64,000 bases of DNA from the NCBI RefSeq assembly GCF_036013745.1, contig NZ_CP107880.1, positions 9,982,001 to 10,046,000 of the forward strand. Direction: 5' to 3'. The notes under the pieces were generated by a model. That model saw nothing but the letters and a program-made list of their open reading frames with translations. It was not told where the DNA came from and made no database searches. Below, piece by piece: positions 24,709 to 33,536 of the stretch. Positions within the stretch are counted from its first letter, which is position 1; every line of letters begins with the position of its first letter. Source of the DNA: Streptomyces sp. NBC_00483. GTDB lineage: Bacteria > Actinomycetota > Actinomycetes > Streptomycetales > Streptomycetaceae. The position numbers were made by a program, and so were the translations under genes.

Positions 24709-26517
24709 GTGCGCACCTCCATCGCCACCGTCTCGCTCAGCGGATCGCTCACCGAGAAGCTCACCGCGGCCGCCCGCGCGGGCTTCGACGGCGTCGAGAT
24801 CTTCGAGAACGACCTGCTCGCCAGCCCCCTCACCCCCGAGGAGATCCGCGACCGCTGCGCCGACCTCGGCCTGAGCATCGACCTGTACCAGCCGATGCGC
24901 GACATGGAGGCCGTGCCCGCCGACGTGTTCGCCCAGAACCTGCGGCGCGCCGAGCACAAGTTCCGGATCATGCAACGCCTCGGCACCGACACCGTCCTTG
25001 TCTGCTCCAGCGTCTCGCCGCTCTCCATCGGCGACGACGCACTCGCTGCTGGCCAGCTGCGCCAACTCGCCGAGCGGGCGAGCGACTTCGGGGTCCGTGT
25101 CGCCTACGAGGCGCTCGCGTGGGGCCGGCACGTCAACACGTACGACCATGCCTGGCGCATCGTCGAGGCCGCCGACCACCCGGCGCTCGGCACCTGTCTC
25201 GACAGCTTCCACATCCTCGCCCGCGGCACCGAGGGCAAGGACCTCGAAGGCATCGAGGACATCCCCGGCGACAAGATCTTCTTCCTGCAGCTCGCCGACG
25301 CGCCGCTGCTCGACATGGACGTCCTGAAGTGGAGCCGCCACTACCGCTGCTTCCCCGGACAGGGCGACCTCGACGTCGCGGGCCTGCTGCGGCACGTGCT
25401 GCGCGCCGGGTACCAGGGGCCGCTGTCGCTGGAGATCTTCAACGATGTGTTCCGGCAGGCCGAAGCCGGGCCCGCCGCCGTGGACGCGCTGCGCTCGCTG
25501 CTCGCCCTCCAGGAGGCGGTGGGTGTTCAGGACGTCGTGGGTCAGGGCGAATTGCCCCCGCCCGTGGTGCCGACCGGTGTCGCCTTCACGGAACTCGTCA
25601 CCCCCGACGTCGCCCCGGCCGCCGACCTCCTCGCCGCCCTCGGCTTCACCCGCACGGGCCGCCACCGCGGCAAGCCGGTCGACTTGTGGGAGCAGGGCGA
25701 GGTCCGCGTGCTGCTCAACACCGGGCCCGCCGCCCGCCGCGACGGCACCGTCCTCGCCGCCGTCGGCCTGGAGTCCCCGGACCCGGCCGCCGCCGCCCGC
25801 CGCGCGGAGGCACTGCTCGCCCCGGTCCTGCCGCGCCGCCGAGGAACCGGCGACGTACTCCTCGACGCCGTCGCCGCGCCCGACGGCACGGAACTCTTCT
25901 TCTGCGCCACCGACCGTGCCGAACTCCCCAGCTGGATCCGGGACTTCGAGCCGACAGGGGAGCGGCCCGCCGAGACCGACGTCACCGGCGTCGACCACCT
26001 CCAGCTCACCCAGCCCTGGCACCAGTTCGACGAGGCCGCCCTGTTCCACCGCAGCGTGCTCGGCCTCGAACCCCGGGCGAGCGTCGACGTCGCCGATCCG
26101 TACGGACTGCTGCGCAGCCGCGCCGTCGCCACCGCCGACGGCGCCGTCCGCATCGCGCTCGGCGCGGGCCCCGGCCCGGGTGAGGACCAGGACCGCGCCC
26201 AGCACATCGCCCTCGCCACCAGCGACGTCGTCGCGGCCGCCCGCCGCTTCCGCGCGGCGGGCGGGGAACTGCTGCCGATGCCGGGCAACTACTACGACGA
26301 CCTGGCGGCGCGCTTCGAGTTCGCGCCCGGCGAGCTGGAGACGTACCAGGAACTCGGCATCCTCTACGACCGCGACGCCCACGGCACCTTCCGCCACTGC
26401 TACACCCGCACCGTGGGGCGCGTCTTCTTCGAACTGGCCCAGCGCGAGGACGGCTACCAGGGATACGGGGCGCAGAACGCACCGGTGCGGCTCGCGGCGC
26501 AGCACGCGGCGAACTAG
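24709..26517 (+). CDS. qsuB: Bifunctional-type 3-dehydroshikimate dehydratase fused to HPPD-like VOC domains
   Basis: A 602-aa QsuB/QuiC1-type protein. Residues 1-275 are a sugar-phosphate-isomerase-like TIM barrel with the metal ligands E134 (YEALAWG), D165 (CLDSFHIL), Q194 (FFLQLAD) and E242 (LEIFND). It dehydrates 3-dehydroshikimate to protocatechuate. Residues about 290-600 form two vicinal-oxygen-chelate modules like 4-hydroxyphenylpyruvate dioxygenase, with a visible H-H-E set (TGVDHLQL, AQHIAL, RVFFELAQ). In relatives the dioxygenase part has no proven reaction. The GTG follows GGAAGGAG. The TAG stop lies inside the CTAG target duplication of the adjacent insertion sequence, so the gene is intact. 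The symbol is by analogy with Corynebacterium. Confidence 0.9.
   Translation: MRTSIATVSLSGSLTEKLTAAARAGFDGVEIFENDLLASPLTPEEIRDRCADLGLSIDLYQPMRDMEAVPADVFAQNLRRAEHKFRIMQRLGTDTVLVCSSVSPLSIGDDALAAGQLRQLAERASDFGVRVAYEALAWGRHVNTYDHAWRIVEAADHPALGTCLDSFHILARGTEGKDLEGIEDIPGDKIFFLQLADAPLLDMDVLKWSRHYRCFPGQGDLDVAGLLRHVLRAGYQGPLSLEIFNDVFRQAEAGPAAVDALRSLLALQEAVGVQDVVGQGELPPPVVPTGVAFTELVTPDVAPAADLLAALGFTRTGRHRGKPVDLWEQGEVRVLLNTGPAARRDGTVLAAVGLESPDPAAAARRAEALLAPVLPRRRGTGDVLLDAVAAPDGTELFFCATDRAELPSWIRDFEPTGERPAETDVTGVDHLQLTQPWHQFDEAALFHRSVLGLEPRASVDVADPYGLLRSRAVATADGAVRIALGAGPGPGEDQDRAQHIALATSDVVAAARRFRAAGGELLPMPGNYYDDLAARFEFAPGELETYQELGILYDRDAHGTFRHCYTRTVGRVFFELAQREDGYQGYGAQNAPVRLAAQHAAN
26514..26517. repeat. 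Left copy of IS target-site duplication (CTAG)
   Basis: CTAG immediately left of the insertion sequence, identical to 27518-27521. It includes the stop codon of the dehydratase gene. Confidence 0.85.
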
Positions 26518-27517
26518 GGGCTGTTTCTCGGATCTCCTTACGTGAGTGGGGAGTTGGGGCCAGTCTGGGTGGATGGGGCGTGGGGATCTGACGAATGCGG
26601 AGTGGGACCGGCTTGAGTCGTTGCTGCCTCGTGGTGGTGCGCGCGGAGGCCGGTGGAGTGATCACCGGCGGGTGATCAACGGAGTGCTGTACCGGGTGCG
26701 GACGGGGGTGCAGTGGCGGGACCTGCCCGAGCGGTTCGGTCCGTGGGAGACCGTCTACAAGCGGCATCGGCGCTGGTCGGCGGACGGGACGTGGGTGATG
26801 CTGCTGTCTCGCGTCCAGGCCGCCGCTGATGCCGAGGGCCGCATCGACTGGGACGTCTCGGTGGACTCCACCGCAGTACGCGCTCACCAGCACGCCGCGG
26901 GCGCGAGGAAACAGTCTCCACCCGCCACGCCTCAAAGGGGCGGCAGCGGGGACGAACCGGGTCGATCCGGTGCTGCGGAAATTGGTCGTCCGGCTGGAGG
27001 AGGTGGTCAGATCGGCGAATGCCTGGGACGCTCCCGCGGCGGCTTCACCACCAAAATCCACCTCGCCGCCGACGGACGATGCCGGCCCCTCACCCTCGTC
27101 CTGACACCCGGACACTACGGTGACGGCCCTCAGCTCGAGCGGGTACTGGAGCTGATTTCGGTGCCCCGCCAAGGGGTTGGACGGCCCCGCAGCCGACCCG
27201 ACAGCGTGCTGGCAGACAAGGCCTACACGTCCCGGAACAACCGCCGCTACCTGCGCCGACGCGGAATCCGACACACCATCCCCGAACGCGTCGACCAGCG
27301 AAGGCACCGGAAGAATCGCGGGTCGGGCGGCGGCCGGCCCACCGGATTCGACAGCGAGCACTACAAGAAGCGCAACACCGTCGAGCGAGCCATCAACCGC
27401 CTCAAGGGGTTCCGTGCCGTCGCCACCCGCTACGAGAAACGCGCCTACATCTACCTCGGCACCGTCACACTCGCAACCCTCATCATCTGGCTCCGCACCT
27501 GATCCGAGAAACAGTGC
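26518..27517 (+). mobile_element. Complete IS5-family insertion sequence, 1,000 bp
   Basis: Bounded by terminal inverted repeats: left GGGCTGTTTCTCGGATC (26518-26534); right (complement) GCACTGTTTCTCGGATC (27501-27517). They are 17 bp long with two mismatches near the outer tip. A 4-bp CTAG duplication flanks it on both sides. It encodes a single intact DDE transposase read toward the right end. The exact flanking duplication and unbroken gene suggest a fairly recent insertion. Confidence 0.93.
26573..27502 (+). CDS. IS5-family DDE transposase
   Basis: A 309-aa transposase that appears complete. The start MGRGDLTNAEW and the DUF4096-like N-terminal segment (RVINGVLYRVRTGVQWRDLP) are typical of the group. 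The catalytic triad is D98 (SVDSTAVRAHQH), D215 (VLADKAYTSRNN) and E271 (NTVERAINRLKGFRAVATRYEKR). An alternative GTG 27 nt upstream exists, but homologues usually begin at MGRGDL. Residues about 119-148 are unusually Gly-rich compared with the rest, which could be a divergent linker or a compensated frameshift pair. The stop codon lies within the right inverted repeat. Confidence 0.92.
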   Translation: MGRGDLTNAEWDRLESLLPRGGARGGRWSDHRRVINGVLYRVRTGVQWRDLPERFGPWETVYKRHRRWSADGTWVMLLSRVQAAADAEGRIDWDVSVDSTAVRAHQHAAGARKQSPPATPQRGGSGDEPGRSGAAEIGRPAGGGGQIGECLGRSRGGFTTKIHLAADGRCRPLTLVLTPGHYGDGPQLERVLELISVPRQGVGRPRSRPDSVLADKAYTSRNNRRYLRRRGIRHTIPERVDQRRHRKNRGSGGGRPTGFDSEHYKKRNTVERAINRLKGFRAVATRYEKRAYIYLGTVTLATLIIWLRT

Positions 27518-27521
27518 CTAG
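27518..27521. repeat. Right copy of IS target-site duplication (CTAG)
   Basis: CTAG directly after the right inverted repeat, matching 26514-26517. Removing the element and one CTAG joins the dehydratase stop to the 3' end of the DUF664 gene. Confidence 0.85.
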
Positions 27522-27525
27522 GGGA

Positions 27526-28104
27526 CTAACCCTTGAAGCGTGCCGCGATCTCCTCCAGCCGGGCATGGTGCTGCTGCCACTCCAGTGGCGGCAGCCCGTC
27601 ATTGCCCGGCTGGTAGCCGATCAGGCCGTCGAGGCCCTCACGGAGGATGTCGGCCTGGCCCACGTGGCGCTGCGTGTCGGAGATGACCCGGACCAGCACA
27701 TGGTGGAGCGTGACCTGGTTGCGCTCCTTCGGCCACCACGAGACCGTGCCGATGGTGTCCAGGGGCAGCTCCCTGACCGAGGCGTCCGTGTGCGTCCAGG
27801 CGCGCCGGTAGCGCTCGATGATCTCCTCGCGGGACTCGTCGGCGGTCGCGAACATGTCCGCGTTCTCTTCGGCGGCCTCCTCGAGGGCGGGCAGCGGCTC
27901 GCCGTGCGCCCGACCGAAGGTGTCGCAGAGGTAGCCGAGCTCCACCCCGGCCAGATGCTTGAGCAGGCCCAGCAGGTTCGTGCCCGTCGGCGTCAGCGGG
28001 CGCCGCACGTCGTACTCGGAGAGCCCGTCGAGCTTCCACAGCAGGGCGTCGCGGGCCTCCTGGAGGTAGTGCAGGAGATCGTTCTTGCGGTCGGTTTCGG
28101 TCAT
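27526..28104 (-). CDS. DinB/DUF664 family protein
   Basis: A 192-aa four-helix-bundle protein of the DinB/DUF664 superfamily, which includes metal-dependent thiol transferases that often use mycothiol in actinobacteria. Histidines that would bind metal are placed as expected: LKHLAGVELGYL near residue 50 and the pair in QRHVGQADILREGLDG near 145-160. Start ATG at 28102-28104 (MTETDRKND). The stop is 9 bp from the right end of the insertion sequence. A second member of the family is encoded at 57482-58027. Substrate unknown. Confidence 0.82.
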   Translation of the reverse strand: MTETDRKNDLLHYLQEARDALLWKLDGLSEYDVRRPLTPTGTNLLGLLKHLAGVELGYLCDTFGRAHGEPLPALEEAAEENADMFATADESREEIIERYRRAWTHTDASVRELPLDTIGTVSWWPKERNQVTLHHVLVRVISDTQRHVGQADILREGLDGLIGYQPGNDGLPPLEWQQHHARLEEIAARFKG

Positions 28105-28178
28105 GCGGACACTCTGCTGCCTCGGACGGGCGTGGGACAGGGGTTTTCGGGAGGCAGCGGCGCACCTCATGCGATTCG

Positions 28179-29990
28179 ATGGACGAGATGGGACACAAGC
28201 CGGAAAAGCCCGCTCACGATCCGCTGACCGCACTCCTCGACGGCGTGCGGCTGCGGCTGCGTGATCTGAACGACGGCGAGCCCGCTTCGTACATCCCGGA
28301 ACTCGGCCGCGTCGACCCGCGCCTGTTCGGGCTCAGCCTTTGCACCCTCGACGGGCAGGTCTACGGGAGCGGGGACACAGCCGTCCACTTCACCGCGCAG
28401 TCCGTGTCGAAGCCCTTCGTGTTCGCGCTCGCGCTCGCCGACCACGGCCTGGAGAACGTCCTGGCGCGGGTCGGCGCCGAGCCGAGCGGCGAGGCGTTCA
28501 ACTCCATCCGCCTCGAGCCCGGCACGGGGCGGCCGCCGAACCCGATGGTCAACGCCGGGGCCATCGTGACCAGTTCGCTCGTCGCGGGCGACACCCCGAA
28601 GGCCCGCTTCGACCGCATCCTGGACGGGCTCGGCGCCTTCGCGGGGCGGCCCCTCACCGTCGACGAGGCGGTGTACGCCTCCGAGTGCGCCACCGGTGAC
28701 CGCAACCGCGCCCTCGCCTACCTCATGCACAACGCGGGCTCGCTCACCGGCGACGTCGAGGCGGAGCTCGCGGTCTACTTCCGCCAGTGCTCCGTCCTCG
28801 TCACCTGCGACGACCTCGCCGTGATGCACGCGACGCTCGCGGGCGGCGGCATCAACCCGGTCACCGGCGAACGCGTCGTCGCCAGCCGGCACGCCCAGCA
28901 CGTCCTCGCCGTCATGGCCACCTGCGGCATGTACGACGCGTCGGGGCAGTGGATGCTCCGCGTTGGGATGCCGGCCAAGAGCGGGGTGTCCGGTGGGATC
29001 GGGGTCGCGCTGCCGAGCCAGTTCGGGATCGGTGTCTTCAGCCCGCCGCTTGAGGAGAAGGGGAACAGCGTGCGCGGCATCGCCGCCTGCCACCTGATCA
29101 CCGACCAGTTCGGCCTTCACCTGATGCGGGCCACGTCCCACGAGCGCCGGCCGCTGCCGCCCCGCTCCCTGCACGCCACCCCGCTGCGCTCCCTGCGGCA
29201 CCGCACCCGCGCCCAGCGGGCCGCACTCGACACCCGCGCGGAGCGGATCCGCGTCCACGTGCTCCAGGGCGACCTCGACTTCGCCACCGCCGAGCAGACC
29301 GTGCGCGCCGCCCTCGACCTCCCGGACGCCGTCGGCTGGTTCGTCCTCGACCTCACCCGTGTCGGCCGCATCGAACCGGTCGCCGCCGACCTGCTGCGCG
29401 GACTCGCCGAGGAGCTGCGCTCGCGCGAACTGCGCATGGTGCTCGCCGACCCGGACGAGCGGCAGGCCCTGGCCCGCACCACGGACGAGTTCCCCGACCT
29501 CGGCCGGGCCCTGGAGGCCTGCGAGGACGAGCTGCTCACGGGGATCGGGCTCGACCCGGACATCCCCGTGCCGCTCGCCGACTGCGACCTGTTCGGCGCG
29601 GCCGACACCGGCCTGCGCGCCGCCCTCGCCGAGGCCTTCGACACCCTGGACCTCGCGGCGGGCGAGTCCGTCGCGCCGCCGCAGACGGCGCCGCTCGACC
29701 GGATCGTCCTCTGGTACGTCGAGTCGGGCCGGCTCGCCGTGTGCGCGGACGCCGCCGACACGGTGACGACGAGCCGCACCTGGTCGGCGGGCCCCGGCGC
29801 GGCCCTGACACCCGCCGACTTCCCACCCGGCCGCACCCGCAAGGTCCTCGCCGAACGCGACACACGCTGCCGCACCCTCACCGCCGCCGGTTTCCGGCGC
29901 CTGCGGGAGCGGGAGCCCGACGCGGTGGCGTTCCTGGAGCGGGCGCCGCTGGAGGGCGCGGAGACGGTGGACCGCGCCGACGTCACCTGA
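28179..29990 (+). CDS. glsA: Glutaminase A with C-terminal STAS and cyclic-nucleotide-binding-like domains
   Basis: A 603-aa protein. Residues about 15-310 are a beta-lactamase-fold glutaminase that hydrolyses L-glutamine to glutamate and ammonia: the S75-x-x-K78 dyad (QSVSKPF), NPMVNAGAI, CATGDRNRALAYLM and the MPAKSGVSGGI motif are all present. Residues about 345-450 form a STAS-like domain (IRVHVLQGDLDFATAEQ, VGWFVLDLTRVGRIEPVAADLL). The last roughly 130 residues look like a degenerate cyclic-nucleotide-binding barrel (LDLAAGESV, YVESGRLAV). A bare glutaminase is only about 310 residues. ATG at 28179 is used; a second ATG follows at 28188 and neither has a strong ribosome site. Regulation by ligand or partner binding is inferred from the extra domains. 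Confidence 0.9.
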   Translation: MDEMGHKPEKPAHDPLTALLDGVRLRLRDLNDGEPASYIPELGRVDPRLFGLSLCTLDGQVYGSGDTAVHFTAQSVSKPFVFALALADHGLENVLARVGAEPSGEAFNSIRLEPGTGRPPNPMVNAGAIVTSSLVAGDTPKARFDRILDGLGAFAGRPLTVDEAVYASECATGDRNRALAYLMHNAGSLTGDVEAELAVYFRQCSVLVTCDDLAVMHATLAGGGINPVTGERVVASRHAQHVLAVMATCGMYDASGQWMLRVGMPAKSGVSGGIGVALPSQFGIGVFSPPLEEKGNSVRGIAACHLITDQFGLHLMRATSHERRPLPPRSLHATPLRSLRHRTRAQRAALDTRAERIRVHVLQGDLDFATAEQTVRAALDLPDAVGWFVLDLTRVGRIEPVAADLLRGLAEELRSRELRMVLADPDERQALARTTDEFPDLGRALEACEDELLTGIGLDPDIPVPLADCDLFGAADTGLRAALAEAFDTLDLAAGESVAPPQTAPLDRIVLWYVESGRLAVCADAADTVTTSRTWSAGPGAALTPADFPPGRTRKVLAERDTRCRTLTAAGFRRLREREPDAVAFLERAPLEGAETVDRADVT

Positions 29991-30046
29991 CGCGAGGCAC
30001 CTCGCGTCGCGTGGGAGTGTCGTGGCCTTCCGCCTCTCCGCACCGG

Positions 30047-30074
30047 GGCGCCGCGGTTCACGAACCGCGGCGCC
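30047..30074. terminator. Bidirectional hairpin terminator
   Basis: GGCGCCGCGG (30047-30056) pairs with CCGCGGCGCC (30065-30074), and the stem can extend through TTC/GAA. It lies between the convergent glutaminase and GntR genes and overlaps the GntR stop codon. Confidence 0.75.
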
Positions 30075-30777
30075 GCCGCCGTGCGGCGACCGCCTGGGGG
30101 TCGATCTCCGGGTGGGACCAACGCTCGGCGAGCGCCAGGGACTCGGCCCGGCCGTCGGCGACGTGTTCGAGGGCCAGGTCGGCGGCCCGGTCCGCGTCCC
30201 CGGCCGCGATCGCCGCGTACAGCCCCTCGTGCTCCGCGCACTGCCGGGCCGGATCCCGCTGCGCGGTGAGCCGGAACAGCCAGTGCGTACGCGCGGCCAA
30301 GGGGCGCATCATGCTCGTCAGGAGCGGGTTCGCGGCCAACTCCACGATGTCCGTGTGGAATCCCGCGTTCGCGGCGGCGATCGAGGCGCGGTCCCGGTCG
30401 TGGGTCGCGGCGCGTGCGGCGTGCAAACGGGCCTCCAGGCGGGCGAGCCCCTCCCCGTCCGACCGCTCGGCCGCGAGCCGCGCCGCCAACGACTCGAGGG
30501 ATTCCCGTACGTCGAACAGATCGCGGACGTCGGCCGGCGTGAACGGCGAGACCAGCGCGCCCCGGTGAGGCACCAGCAGCACAAGACCGTCCGCCTCAAG
30601 CCGGCGCAGCGCCTCGCGCAGGGGGATGCGGGAGACGTCGAGTTCCGCCGCGAGGTCACGCTCCACGAGCCGTTCGCCCGGCTGGAGTTCGGCCTCCAGG
30701 ATGCGCCGCCGCAGTGCGTCGTACGCACGGTCGCGCAGCGATCCGCGTCCCGGCCCCGCCGGCTCTGCCGCTGTCAC
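30058..30777 (-). CDS. GntR-family (FadR subfamily) transcriptional regulator
   Basis: A 239-aa regulator. The winged helix-turn-helix at about 16-75 (AYDALRRRILEAELQPGERLVERDLAAELDVSRIPLREALRRLEADGLV) is textbook GntR. The C-terminal FCD effector domain has the metal/ligand histidine-containing helices (NAGFHTDIVELAANPLL, CAEHEGLYAAIAAGDADRA). The GTG start has GGAGG 9 nt upstream. It is divergent from the BMP transporter operon, and a GGTATACC palindrome lies between them. It probably controls the transporter in response to a transported molecule. Confidence 0.9.
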   Translation of the reverse strand: MTAAEPAGPGRGSLRDRAYDALRRRILEAELQPGERLVERDLAAELDVSRIPLREALRRLEADGLVLLVPHRGALVSPFTPADVRDLFDVRESLESLAARLAAERSDGEGLARLEARLHAARAATHDRDRASIAAANAGFHTDIVELAANPLLTSMMRPLAARTHWLFRLTAQRDPARQCAEHEGLYAAIAAGDADRAADLALEHVADGRAESLALAERWSHPEIDPQAVAARRRRRGS

Positions 30778-30898
30778 CAAGGGTTTCCTCCGCTCAGATA
30801 CCGCTCTCACAGTAAGCGGGCCGGCGGCGGGGGAGCGTACTGCTAACCATCCGCTAACACGTGGGCAACACAAGGCTCCCAGACTGAGGGCGCGTAAC

Positions 30899-30906
30899 GG
30901 TATACC
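30899..30906. promoter_or_regulatory. GntR-type operator GGTATACC
   Basis: A perfect 8-bp palindrome in the 168-bp divergent spacer, 40 bp before the transporter start. FadR-type GntR sites often centre on GGTATACC-like cores. A GGTATC half-site also occurs near 30795-30800 (minus strand), close to the gntR start. Confidence 0.55.
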
Positions 30907-30945
30907 ACTATCGGGCTCGCGGGCCCCTCCCCTGGAGGCATCTCA

Positions 30946-31977
30946 GTGGCACACACCCATCCACGTCGCGCGGGCGCCGTCGCGGCCGGACTCGGTCTCG
31001 TCCTGCTCGCCGGGTGCGGCGGCGCCTCGTCCGCGCAGAGCGGCGACGGCGACGGCGGTTCCGGTTCGGGCTCAGGCTCGGGCGATCTCAAGGTCGGCGT
31101 CCTGTTCCCGGGTTCGCTCTCCGACGACGGGTTCATGGAGTCGGCGTACCGCGGCTATCGTCGCGCGGCCGAGGAGCACAAGGGCAAGGTCGCGTTCAGC
31201 AAGGTCGAGCAGGTCCAGGCCGCCGACTACGAGCAGGCCCTCGTCCGCTTCGCCACCACCTCCGACCTCGTCATCTCGCTCGGCGGCCAGACCGACGCCG
31301 ACGTGCGCAAGGTCGCCGCCCGCTTCCCCAAGGTGAAGTTCGCCGAGATCGGCGGCCCGGCCGACGGCAAGCCCACGGCGAACCTCGCCCTGTACGACCC
31401 GCAGCAGGCCCAGGCGGCATTCCTGTCCGGCGCGGCGGCCGCACTGCTGACGAAGAAGGGCACGGTCGGTTTCGTCGGCGGTGCCGAACTGCCTGCCATC
31501 GTCAACGCGGCCGAGGAGTTCGAGAACGGCGCCAAGGCCGCCGAGCCGAAGGTGAAGGTCCTCACGCCGCAGTACGTGGGCGACTTCAACGACGCCGCGA
31601 AGGCCAAGCAGTCCGCCCTCGCCGACTACGGCGCGGGCGCCGACGTCCTCGGCCAGGTCCTCAACCTCGGCCACAAGGGCGTCGCCCAAGCCGCGAAGGG
31701 GCGCGGCGGCACCCTCATCGGCGGCCCCGTCGCCCACGAGTGCGGCACCGACAAGGCGTACGCCGGATACGTCGAGACCGACATCGGCGCCGAGCTCGAG
31801 TACGCCACCGACCAGCTGGTGAGGGGGAGTTGGAAGGCGGAGTCCGTGCACTTCGGGCTCACCTTCGACGAGCCGCACAACGACATCGTGCTGTGCGGGG
31901 ACGCCGACCCGGCCGTGACCAAGAAGCTCGACGACCTGAAGGCGAAGATCACATCCGGGAAGATCACCACCCGATGA
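30946..31977 (+). CDS. BMP/PnrA-type nucleoside-like substrate-binding lipoprotein
   Basis: A 343-aa periplasmic-type binding protein of the basic membrane protein family, whose characterised members bind purine nucleosides. The signal is lipoprotein type: LVLLAGC with lipid cysteine C24, then a Gly/Ser linker. KVGVLFPGSLSDDGFMESAYRG and SLGGQTDADVRKVA are family motifs. The GTG start has TGGAGG upstream. ATGA overlap with the ATPase gene makes it the first gene of an importer operon. The family is clear; the real ligand is uncertain because an ornithine cyclodeaminase-type gene is in the operon. Confidence 0.9.
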   Translation: MAHTHPRRAGAVAAGLGLVLLAGCGGASSAQSGDGDGGSGSGSGSGDLKVGVLFPGSLSDDGFMESAYRGYRRAAEEHKGKVAFSKVEQVQAADYEQALVRFATTSDLVISLGGQTDADVRKVAARFPKVKFAEIGGPADGKPTANLALYDPQQAQAAFLSGAAAALLTKKGTVGFVGGAELPAIVNAAEEFENGAKAAEPKVKVLTPQYVGDFNDAAKAKQSALADYGAGADVLGQVLNLGHKGVAQAAKGRGGTLIGGPVAHECGTDKAYAGYVETDIGAELEYATDQLVRGSWKAESVHFGLTFDEPHNDIVLCGDADPAVTKKLDDLKAKITSGKITTR

Positions 31978-33536
31978 CGGCGGCCCCCGCACTGGCGATC
32001 ACCGGACTCACCAAGTCCTACGGCGGAGTACGGGCGTTGGACGACATCGACCTCGTCGTCGACGCCGGGACCGTCCACTGTGTCCTCGGCGAGAACGGCG
32101 CTGGAAAATCCACCCTGTGTCACGCCGTCGGCGGCTCGCTCACCCCGGACAGCGGCAGTCTGCGTCTGTACGGGGCGCAGTACGCGCCGCGCCGTCCCGC
32201 CGACGCGCTCGCCGCCGGGGTCGCGATGGTGCACCAGCACTTCAGCCTCGTATCGACCCTCACCGTCGGCGAGAACCTGCGCCTGCTGCGCCTGCCCGAT
32301 CTGGACCGCCGTATCGCCCGGGTCCGTGACGAGTACGGACTCGACCTCGAACTCGACGACGTGGTGGGCGAGTTGCCGGTCGGCATACGTCAGCGCGTCG
32401 AGATCGTGAAGGCGCTGCTGCGCGAGCCGCGGCTCCTCGTCCTCGACGAACCGACCGGCGTCCTCGGCCCCGCCGAGACCGACGCGCTGCTCGACACGTG
32501 CCGCCGCATCGCCGACGCCGGGCACGCCGTCGTCCTCGTCACGCACAAGCTCGGCGAAGCGGCGCGGGCGGGCGACGCGGCGACCGTGCTGCGCGGCGGC
32601 CGGGTCGCGGGCGGCGGCCGCCTCGCAGAGCTGCCCGCCGAACGCCTTGTCCCGATGATGATCGGCCGCGCCGCCGGCACCCTCGACGCCTCGCTGGCCG
32701 GTGCGGTCGGGCTCGGCGCCCCGGCGCCCGCCACCCCGGACGAGCGCGCCGCACCGGCCGGCTCCGCCCTGCGCCTGCACGACATCACCGTGCGCCGCCC
32801 CGACGGCACGTACGCGCTCGAGGGCGTCTCGCTTGACATCGGGCACGGCGAGATCGTCGGTGTGGCCGGCGTCGAGGGCAACGGGCAGAGCGAGCTGATG
32901 GCCGTCCTCGGCGGCTCCCGGGCGCCGGGGCGCGGCCGGGTGGAGATCGGCGGCCGGGATCTCACTGGGGCCGGGCCCGCGGTCCGCACCCGCGCGGGTC
33001 TCGGAGTGGTGCCCGAGGACCGGCACCACGAGGGCTGCGTCCCGCAGCTGTCCGTCGCGGAGAACCTGCACCTCGGGCGCCTCGGCCGGTTCCGCAGGCT
33101 GGGCTTCCTCCTGGACCGGGGCGCCCTCGCGCGCGCCACGGCCGAGGTCCTGTCCGACCATGCCGTCCGCGCCGCCGGGCCTGACGCGCCGATGGCGTCG
33201 CTGTCCGGCGGGAACCAGCAGAAGGTCGTCCTGGCCAGGGAGTTGGCGCTCGATCCGCTGGTCTGCCTGGCCGCGGCGCAGCCCACGCGCGGCCTCGACA
33301 TCGGCGCGGTGGACGCCGTGCACACCCGCATCCGCGAAGCCGCCGGACGCGGCGCGGGCGTGCTCGTCGTCTCCGCCGAACTCGACGAGTTGCTGGCGCT
33401 GTGCGACCGCGTCCTCATCGCCTACCGAGGCCGCCTCCTGGGCCCCGTCGACCCACGCGACCCCGCCGCGCGGGAGCGGATCGGGGAGCTGATGGTGGGC
33501 GCCGACGTGGGCGCGGGTACTCGGGCGGGAGTCTGA
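31974..33536 (+). CDS. ABC transporter ATPase with two nucleotide-binding domains (BMP system)
   Basis: A 520-aa tandem ATPase. Domain 1 has Walker A GENGAGKST (39-47), signature LPVGIRQRVEIVKALL and Walker B LLVLDEPTGVL. Domain 2 has the degenerate loop GVEGNGQSELM and signature LSGGNQQKVVLARELAL, as usual for RbsA/YufO-type proteins. The PEDRHHEG motif is typical of this class. It pairs with the two permeases that follow, after an unusually long 173-bp gap. Confidence 0.92.
   Translation: MTAAPALAITGLTKSYGGVRALDDIDLVVDAGTVHCVLGENGAGKSTLCHAVGGSLTPDSGSLRLYGAQYAPRRPADALAAGVAMVHQHFSLVSTLTVGENLRLLRLPDLDRRIARVRDEYGLDLELDDVVGELPVGIRQRVEIVKALLREPRLLVLDEPTGVLGPAETDALLDTCRRIADAGHAVVLVTHKLGEAARAGDAATVLRGGRVAGGGRLAELPAERLVPMMIGRAAGTLDASLAGAVGLGAPAPATPDERAAPAGSALRLHDITVRRPDGTYALEGVSLDIGHGEIVGVAGVEGNGQSELMAVLGGSRAPGRGRVEIGGRDLTGAGPAVRTRAGLGVVPEDRHHEGCVPQLSVAENLHLGRLGRFRRLGFLLDRGALARATAEVLSDHAVRAAGPDAPMASLSGGNQQKVVLARELALDPLVCLAAAQPTRGLDIGAVDAVHTRIREAAGRGAGVLVVSAELDELLALCDRVLIAYRGRLLGPVDPRDPAARERIGELMVGADVGAGTRAGV

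Noticed and set aside
26885..27020. Possible frameshift in the transposase linker
   Set aside because: The region is Gly-rich, but the frame stays open and DDE residues on both sides are in one frame, so I treat the gene as intact.
31014..31973. Upstream extension of the ABC ATPase frame
   Set aside because: It overlaps the BMP lipoprotein gene and is Arg-rich; the ATG in the ATGA overlap gives the normal family N-terminus.
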